DNA of 64,000 nucleotides from Pseudomonadota bacterium (lineage in GTDB: Bacteria > Pseudomonadota > Gammaproteobacteria > Steroidobacterales > Steroidobacteraceae): NCBI GenBank assembly GCA_021792755.1, contig JAJYUA010000005.1, positions 1 through 64,000 on the forward strand. The letters are read 5' to 3'. This document shows, piece by piece, positions 51,996 through 64,000 of this stretch. Under the pieces are notes generated by a model. That model worked only from the letters and a program-made list of their open reading frames with translations, was not told where the DNA came from and searched no databases. Every line of letters starts with the position of its first letter. Within the stretch, counting starts at the first letter, position 1. Position numbers and translations under genes: made by a program.

Positions 51996-52333
51996 GGCGC
52001 CATTATGCCGCGCGGGCTCGCCGTCGGAGTCATCCGGCGCGCGCCGCCTGCACGGGGGGTCTGCGAACAGGCGCTCCCGCGCCGATGTCCTCTCGGGGGC
52101 AGAGCGTGTGGCCAGGCGCGAGGATCTTCGGCCGCCGGCACGGCCTGCGCACACGCACCGCCGCCGGGCGGCCATCGAGCAACCGCAAGTCCCCGGCACT
52201 GTATACACGGGTATTCGCATTGGGCACCGCGGCGGACGCCGTTTGGCGCGCACGCTTTCCGGTAGAATGCCAAACGTTGCGCGCCGGTCGCGCGCGGACA
52301 GCCCCCCGAGTCCATCCGTCCCACGGTGAAGGA
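51996..52333. other. intergenic region upstream of the long uvrA
   Basis: No gene is seen. A -10-like TAGAAT at 52263-52268 with GTTTGG 16 bp upstream (52241-52246) could be the uvrA promoter. A partial LexA-like sequence, CTGTATACACGGG, lies near 52199, but its right half does not match the SOS consensus. Confidence 0.35.
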
Positions 52334-58090
<5,757 letters not shown>

Positions 58091-58133
58091 AGTGGCCAGG
58101 GAGCGATTGGGGATCATCACCGGCTCACTGCCC

Positions 58134-58436
58134 ATGGCACACGACCTCGTCTGCTGGAAGTGCGGCGGCTCGCTCGCCGCGTTGACGCTACCGCTGCGGC
58201 GCCTGGAGGAATGCCCGAAGTGCCGGGCGCAGCTGCACGTCTGCCGGATGTGCGTGCACTACGATACCCGTGTGGCGAGCCACTGCCGCGAGCCGACGGC
58301 CGAGGAAGTGCGCGACAAGGAGCACGCCAACTTCTGCGACTTCTTCAAGCCGCGTCCCGCCGCCCACGTCGCTGCCAGCACTGCCGAGGTCGATCAGGCG
58401 CGGGCGAAACTCGACAGGCTGTTCGGCAAGCGTTAG
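58134..58436 (+). CDS. small zinc-ribbon protein downstream of uvrA
   Basis: A 100-residue Cys-rich protein with three Cys pairs or near-pairs: CWKC, CPKC and CRMC, plus HYDTRVASHCREPTAEEVRD and the conserved-looking ANFCDFFKPRP. It resembles a family of short zinc-ribbon proteins of unknown function. ATG 58134 is chosen because the conserved part begins MAHDLVCWKC; a GTG at 58092, one base after the uvrA stop, would add 14 residues. Linkage to uvrA suggests, without proof, a nucleic-acid role. Confidence 0.7.
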   Translation: MAHDLVCWKCGGSLAALTLPLRRLEECPKCRAQLHVCRMCVHYDTRVASHCREPTAEEVRDKEHANFCDFFKPRPAAHVAASTAEVDQARAKLDRLFGKR

Positions 58437-58449
58437 GTGCCGGCGGCCC

Positions 58450-59883
58450 TCAAGCCTTCCTCACACGCTCGCCCAGCCGCTCCAGCAGCCGCGTGAAGGG
58501 CGCGCTCTTCTCGGTCTTGCGCGCTTTCCCGCCGCCGATGGCGACCTCCTTGCTGTTGTCGATGGCGAGTTCATGAGCCCCCAGGATTTCCAGCGTCTCC
58601 TCCAGCGTCTGCGGCGTGCGCCGCTCGCGGGCGTGAACCTTGCCGCCGGTTGCCGACCGCGTCCCGGGAACGGGCCGCAATTGCCGGACCGCGGCGCCCT
58701 TGGCCGGCGCAGCGGCGGCGGCCGTGCCGGCCGAGTCCGGACGGTCGGCATCGAACAGCTTGAACTCGCCGGAATTGTGCGTGCCCGCACTGTCGCTCTT
58801 CGCGGGCGCGGCGCGCAGCGGCACGCTGCCCTTGTCGCCGCTGACCCGCGTGCGCTCCGCAGCGCTCACCGGCACCACCGCAACCGAGGCAAACTCCGAT
58901 CTCACGTAGCCGGCGACCTGCTTGGCCGAGATCGGATCGTTGAAGAACCCGAGCCGCAGCCCGTGCCACTTGCGCCCTTCGCGGCTGCCCTCGATGCAGT
59001 ACAGCGTATAGGCGCTGAAGATTGCAAGCGGCGGCACCTTGTCGAGCGCGATCGGCTGCACCGACCACTGCAGCTGCACCGCGAAGGCCGCCGGCTTGAC
59101 GCCTTCCTGGGCACGGGTCTCGAGGACCTGCAGCGCCTGCGCGTCGGTCAGCCGGGCCTGTGGCTCGCGCGCCGGCGCGGGTCTGATGCCGGTCTCTTCG
59201 GCCGCATTCCCCGAGGCATCCGGCTCCCCGAGCGCCGCCAGCACTTCCTTGATGTTGGAACTGCCGAGCGGCGCGGGCGCGGTCCGGCGCGCAACCGGCT
59301 CTGCGGCCCGCTGCGCCACCGCCGCAGGGGCCGGCAGCGGCTCTGCGCCGGAGTCGCGCCGCGACATCGCCGCCGCAGGGCCGGGAGCGAGGGCGAGAGC
59401 CTCGGCGGCCGCGTGCAAGGTCGGCACTCGGGTGTGCAGCTCCGCCGCCGCAGGCGCCGCATCTTCGGGCGCCGCGGGCGCCATCGAGGGTGGTTCGGGC
59501 TCGGCAGCCACCAGGCGCGGTCCGGCCGCGTGCGCGGCCTGCGCCGCGGCGGCGGCGGCGGCACGGGCCCGCAGCTTCTTGCCCGGCGCCTCACCGGCCC
59601 AGGCGCCCGGGTAGATCTCGCGCACCAGGCCGATCCAGCCCTCCGCCCCGGCGAGCGTCTCGAAGAATCCCATGTGCAGCCGGAAGCGCTCGCGGCCCTC
59701 CTCGAAGCGCCGGCTGACGAAGAAATTGAACTGCTTGAGCTCCGGCAGATCCGCCCGCGGCAGAGCCATCGGCGTGCTCGAGGAGCACAGGTTGATGACG
59801 AACGGGCCCGCCTCGGCAGCGGGCTCTTCCGGGGAACCTGCGCCGGCATCCGCCCTGTGCGCCAGATTTTCCGCTGGTGTCAT
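58450..59883 (-). CDS. protein with two SPOR-like domains, under a c-di-GMP riboswitch
   Basis: A 477-residue protein. Residues about 25-95 (FVINLCSSSTPMAL, then FNFFVSRRFEEGRERFRLHM and GFFETLAGAEGW) and about 265-345 (FAVQLQWSVQPIAL, YTLYCIEGSREGRKWHGLRL, GFFNDPISAKQVAGYV) are two SPOR-type repeats. A long Ala/Pro-rich linker separates them. The tail (LEETLEILGAHELAI to RLLERLGERVR) is basic and helical. No signal peptide or membrane helix is seen, so it is not a typical periplasmic SPOR protein. ATG 59883 is chosen because the riboswitch lies in the frame open upstream. Role unknown; control by c-di-GMP suggests a lifestyle or envelope function. Confidence 0.75.
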   Translation of the reverse strand: MTPAENLAHRADAGAGSPEEPAAEAGPFVINLCSSSTPMALPRADLPELKQFNFFVSRRFEEGRERFRLHMGFFETLAGAEGWIGLVREIYPGAWAGEAPGKKLRARAAAAAAAQAAHAAGPRLVAAEPEPPSMAPAAPEDAAPAAAELHTRVPTLHAAAEALALAPGPAAAMSRRDSGAEPLPAPAAVAQRAAEPVARRTAPAPLGSSNIKEVLAALGEPDASGNAAEETGIRPAPAREPQARLTDAQALQVLETRAQEGVKPAAFAVQLQWSVQPIALDKVPPLAIFSAYTLYCIEGSREGRKWHGLRLGFFNDPISAKQVAGYVRSEFASVAVVPVSAAERTRVSGDKGSVPLRAAPAKSDSAGTHNSGEFKLFDADRPDSAGTAAAAAPAKGAAVRQLRPVPGTRSATGGKVHARERRTPQTLEETLEILGAHELAIDNSKEVAIGGGKARKTEKSAPFTRLLERLGERVRKA

Positions 59884-59964
59884 GTTGGTACAGACTCTCG
59901 CTCGTTGACCCTGGGCGGGGCGACCGGATGAGCGGGGAGCGGGCGAGCGCGCCTGGCGCGCGAT

Positions 59965-60050
59965 CGTGGCAGCCCCGCCGTCATGGGAATCGTCCCGAAG
60001 ACCGGTGGCTTTGCGTCCCCGCCTTTCGACGGGTTTGCCTTTGTCACTGA
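59965..60050 (-). promoter_or_regulatory. c-di-GMP-I (GEMM-I) riboswitch aptamer
   Basis: On the - strand the RNA reads GACAAAGGCAAACC, a CCGTC..GGCGGG-type hairpin with a GAAA tetraloop, then GGGACGCAAAGCCACCGG, a second arm, and GGCGGGGCTGCC at the 3' end. These are the diagnostic GEMM-I elements: the GCAAACC start, GAAA loop with receptor, the GACGCAAAGCC join, and the GGGCTGCC close. The aptamer lies about 80 nt before the SPOR gene start and about 5 nt after the predicted transcription start. A GCGCGCC/GGCGCGC hairpin between it and the ribosome-binding region may be the expression platform. Confidence 0.88.
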
Positions 60051-60055
60051 CGCAA

Positions 60056-60084
60056 AGTGTCAGCGGAGTGACTGAGAGTGTCAA
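60056..60084 (-). promoter_or_regulatory. promoter of the c-di-GMP riboswitch transcript
   Basis: A consensus -35 box TTGACA (60084-60079) is followed, after 17 bp, by a weak -10 box GACACT (60061-60056). Transcription would start just upstream of the aptamer. Nested inverted repeats (GTCACT/AGTGAC 60043-60072, CTGAC/GTCAG 60047-60063) overlap this promoter and may be a protein site. Confidence 0.55.
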
Positions 60085-60212
60085 GCGTGCGGATTGAGGC
60101 GCAACTCTCAAGGTGCGGGAACTCCCTACTCCCGGGCGGCGCCGAGCGCGGCTTATGTTGCAGGGGCGGCGCGATATGTAATGCCCGCGGCACAGATGCC
60201 GCTTGTGTCGGA

Positions 60213-61900
<1,688 letters not shown>

Positions 61901-61904
<4 letters not shown>

Positions 61905-62728
61905 GGGGGAATGCCTCGGGAGCTGGCGAAATCGATACACGCGCGCAGCGCACGCTCGAGCAGCGCACGCAGAGGTCCCGCACGGTCGGGGTCGTAGGGC
62001 GGCGGCCAGTTGCCGCTGTCGGGTACGGGAGGCTCATCGAGATATCCGCGGCAGGCGAGCTCCATCTGCACGGCGTGCACACCGTGCGCCGGGTTGCCGT
62101 AGTGGCGCGTCGTCCAGCCGCCGACAAAGCGCCCGTCGGTGACGCGGCTGAAGCGCGCATCCTCGCATGCGGCCTCGATGCCCCGCGTGAGGGCGGGATC
62201 GCAGCTCGCGCCGCGGCAGGTGCCGATGTTGAGATGAGGCAGCTCGCCTTCGAACAGCCGCGGCACGCGCGATCGGATCGAGTGCGCATCGTACAGCACC
62301 ACGCGCCGATGCTTCACCTTGAGGCGCCGCAGCTCCTCGCCGAGCACCGCGTGATACGGGTGGAACCAGCGCTCACGCCGGGCGGCGATGGCCGCGCCCT
62401 GCGGCGCCTGCCCGGAACGATAGAGGGGCTCGCCGTCGAATGTGGTCAGCGGGCACAGGTCGGTCGTCACCTGCCCCGGATAGAGCGAGGCTCCCGAGGG
62501 GTCGCGATTGACGTCGATCACGGTGCGCGAGATGTCCGTGCGCACCGTCGTCGCGCCGAGCTCGCGAGCCCTGTCATACAGCCGGTGCACCCACCAGTCC
62601 GCATCCTTGCGGGCGAGCCACGGCGACACGAGATGCGGCTCGATCTGCGCGGGCAGCGCGGTGCCCGTGTGCGGGAAGCTGACGATCAGCGGCGCCTCAC
62701 CGCGATGGATCTCGAGCCAGTCGGTCAC
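61901..62728 (-). CDS. hutG: N-formylglutamate amidohydrolase
   Basis: A 275-residue N-formylglutamate deformylase: [60 protein letters not shown], the [16 protein letters not shown] block, [20 protein letters not shown]. It releases formate and glutamate, which indicates the five-step histidine route via formiminoglutamate deiminase. Overlaps hutH upstream (ATGA) and hutU downstream, so the three genes are translationally coupled. Confidence 0.95.
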
Positions 62729-64000
62729 GCGGCCTCCAGCGCCGGCAGCGGCACGGCGCGCACCGCCTCGATCAGCGCCCGGCTGCGCACGAGCTCGCTC
62801 GCGGCCTGAAGATCGCTGTGCAGGTAGCGATCATCGGCGAGCGGCGCGATTCTGGCGCGCACCACCCTGCGCGCTGCCTCGAGCGGTGCGCTCGAGCGCA
62901 GGTCACCGTAGAAGTCGCAGCCCTGGGCGGCGGTGATGAGCTCGATACCGACGATGCTCGCGGCGTTTGCCGCCATACGGTGCAGACGCCGCGCTCCATG
63001 CGCGGCCATCGACACGTGATCCTCCTGGTTGGCGGAGGTTGGGATGGAATCGATGCTGGCTGGATGCGCGCGCTGTTTGTTCTCCGACACCAGCGCCGCG
63101 GCGGTCACCTGCGGCAGCATCAAACCGGAGTTCAGACCGGGATTGGGGGTGAGGAAGGCCGGCAGTCCCGAGAGCGCCGGATCGACCAGCATGGCGATGC
63201 GCCGCTCGGACAGCGAGCCGATCTCGCACAGCGCGATCGCCATGGCGTCGGCGGCGAAGGCGACGGGCTCGGCGTGGAAGTTGCCCCCCGAGAGCGCCTC
63301 ATCGGTGTCGGGAAAGATGAGCGGATTGTCGGACACCCCGTTCGCCTCGCACTCCAGTGTGCGGGCCGCGTAGCGCAGCAGATCGAGCACGGCGCCCATG
63401 ACCTGGGGCTGGCAGCGCAGGCAATACGGATCCTGCACCCGTGGATCGCCCGTGCGATGCGAGGCGCGGATCGCAGAGCCCGCCATGAGCGCGCGCAGCG
63501 TCGCCGCGGTCTCGAGCTGCCCGCGATGTCCGCGCAGCGCATGGATGCGCGGATCGAACGGTGTGTCGGAGCCCTTGGCCGCCTCGGTCGACAGCGCCCC
63601 GGTCACCAGCGCCGACTGGAACACCGTATGGATCTCGAACAGGGCGGCCAGCGCGTTCGCGGTGGAGAACTGGGTGCCGTTCAGCAACGCCAGGCCCTCC
63701 TTGGGGGCGAGTGTCAGCGGCGAGAGGCCGGCGGCCTTCAGCGCCCCGAGCGCCGGCCGGCGCTGCCCCGAGGGCAGCTCGATCTCGCCGACCCCGATCA
63801 GCGCCCCTGCCAGGTGCGCGAGCGGCGCCAGATCGCCGGAGGCGCCGACCGAGCCCTGCGAGGGGACCACGGGTGTCAGGCCCCGCTCGAGCAAAGCGCA
63901 CATCAGTGTCACCGTCTCGGGCCTGACACCCGAGACGCCCTGCGCCACGTTGGCGATCTTCAGCGCCAGCATCAGGCGCGCCACGGCGACCGGCATGGCC
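62725..64000 (-). CDS. hutH: histidine ammonia-lyase (partial, start outside window)
   Basis: 424 residues of the C-terminal part of HutH, which converts histidine to urocanate. The MIO-forming Ala-Ser-Gly is in [19 protein letters not shown]. Further blocks are [39 protein letters not shown] and [40 protein letters not shown] and [17 protein letters not shown] follow. About 85 N-terminal residues and the operon promoter lie beyond 64000; the ATG near 63996 is internal. Frame complete as far as seen. Confidence 0.96.
   Translation of the reverse strand, partial: AMPVAVARLMLALKIANVAQGVSGVRPETVTLMCALLERGLTPVVPSQGSVGASGDLAPLAHLAGALIGVGEIELPSGQRRPALGALKAAGLSPLTLAPKEGLALLNGTQFSTANALAALFEIHTVFQSALVTGALSTEAAKGSDTPFDPRIHALRGHRGQLETAATLRALMAGSAIRASHRTGDPRVQDPYCLRCQPQVMGAVLDLLRYAARTLECEANGVSDNPLIFPDTDEALSGGNFHAEPVAFAADAMAIALCEIGSLSERRIAMLVDPALSGLPAFLTPNPGLNSGLMLPQVTAAALVSENKQRAHPASIDSIPTSANQEDHVSMAAHGARRLHRMAANAASIVGIELITAAQGCDFYGDLRSSAPLEAARRVVRARIAPLADDRYLHSDLQAASELVRSRALIEAVRAVPLPALEAA

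Noticed and set aside
52198-52217. Possible LexA box upstream of uvrA
   Set aside because: The left half (CTGTATA) fits, but the right half lacks ACAG at the proper spacing.

Overview
The window is GC-rich chromosomal DNA, most likely from a gammaproteobacterium. This is inferred from the AsmA-MutY-YggX neighbourhood, C5-pathway heme genes, aerobic HemF, a minCDE cluster, YgiQ, YqgE/AlgH, a hut operon and a double-length UvrA. No rRNA or other marker allows a finer placement, although a Xanthomonadales/Nevskiales/Steroidobacterales-like lineage would fit.

Layout. Positions 1-13,843 look like accessory DNA that ends at a tRNA-Phe gene. This part holds an IS66-type element carrying a DruA/DUF4338 gene (about 125-3,750), decayed gene remnants (about 5.0-6.1 kb), a fluoride-resistance operon behind a fluoride riboswitch (6.4-8.65 kb), wrecked ISKra4 and ISL3 transposases (8.9-10.2 kb), an orphan FlhC-like regulator divergent from an unknown gene (10.2-11.6 kb), and an HTH/excisionase-like gene overlapping a tyrosine integrase broken by a one-base frameshift in a G tract (12.6-13.8 kb). 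The integrase ends 5 bp from the 3' end of tRNA-Phe.

The core-like part starts at the tRNA. A GAF-domain NarL-type kinase/regulator pair follows a strongly structured leader. Next comes a long + strand run with many overlapping stop/start codons: hemA, hemL, a HisKA/OmpR two-component pair, hemC, hemD, hemB, hemE, hemF, a PRC-barrel lipoprotein, a short AsmA protein, mutY, yggX and edd. It encodes the route from glutamyl-tRNA to protoporphyrinogen IX, plus base-excision repair, Fe-S protection and the first Entner-Doudoroff step. On the - strand follow nfeD, a slipin, a DUF423 protein, hrpB and minCDE.

From 38.6 to 52 kb are short units: a RibD-like reductase, an ABC-2 exporter, a flavodoxin-like protein, an alpha/beta hydrolase, a PadR regulator with its apparent operator, a DUF938 methyltransferase, AlgH, an NfeD/YgiQ chimera, two acetyltransferases, YgiQ, a DUF1343 protein and a DOMON-like protein. 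The window ends with a 1,918-residue UvrA, a zinc-ribbon protein, a two-SPOR-domain protein behind a c-di-GMP-I riboswitch, and hutH-hutG-hutU (hutH runs off the edge).

Most notable are the c-di-GMP riboswitch on an uncharacterised SPOR gene, the island-borne fluoride riboswitch operon, the NfeD/YgiQ chimera, the two-component pair embedded among heme genes, and an unclassified structured leader at 14.28-14.42 kb. No CRISPR array or rRNA was seen.
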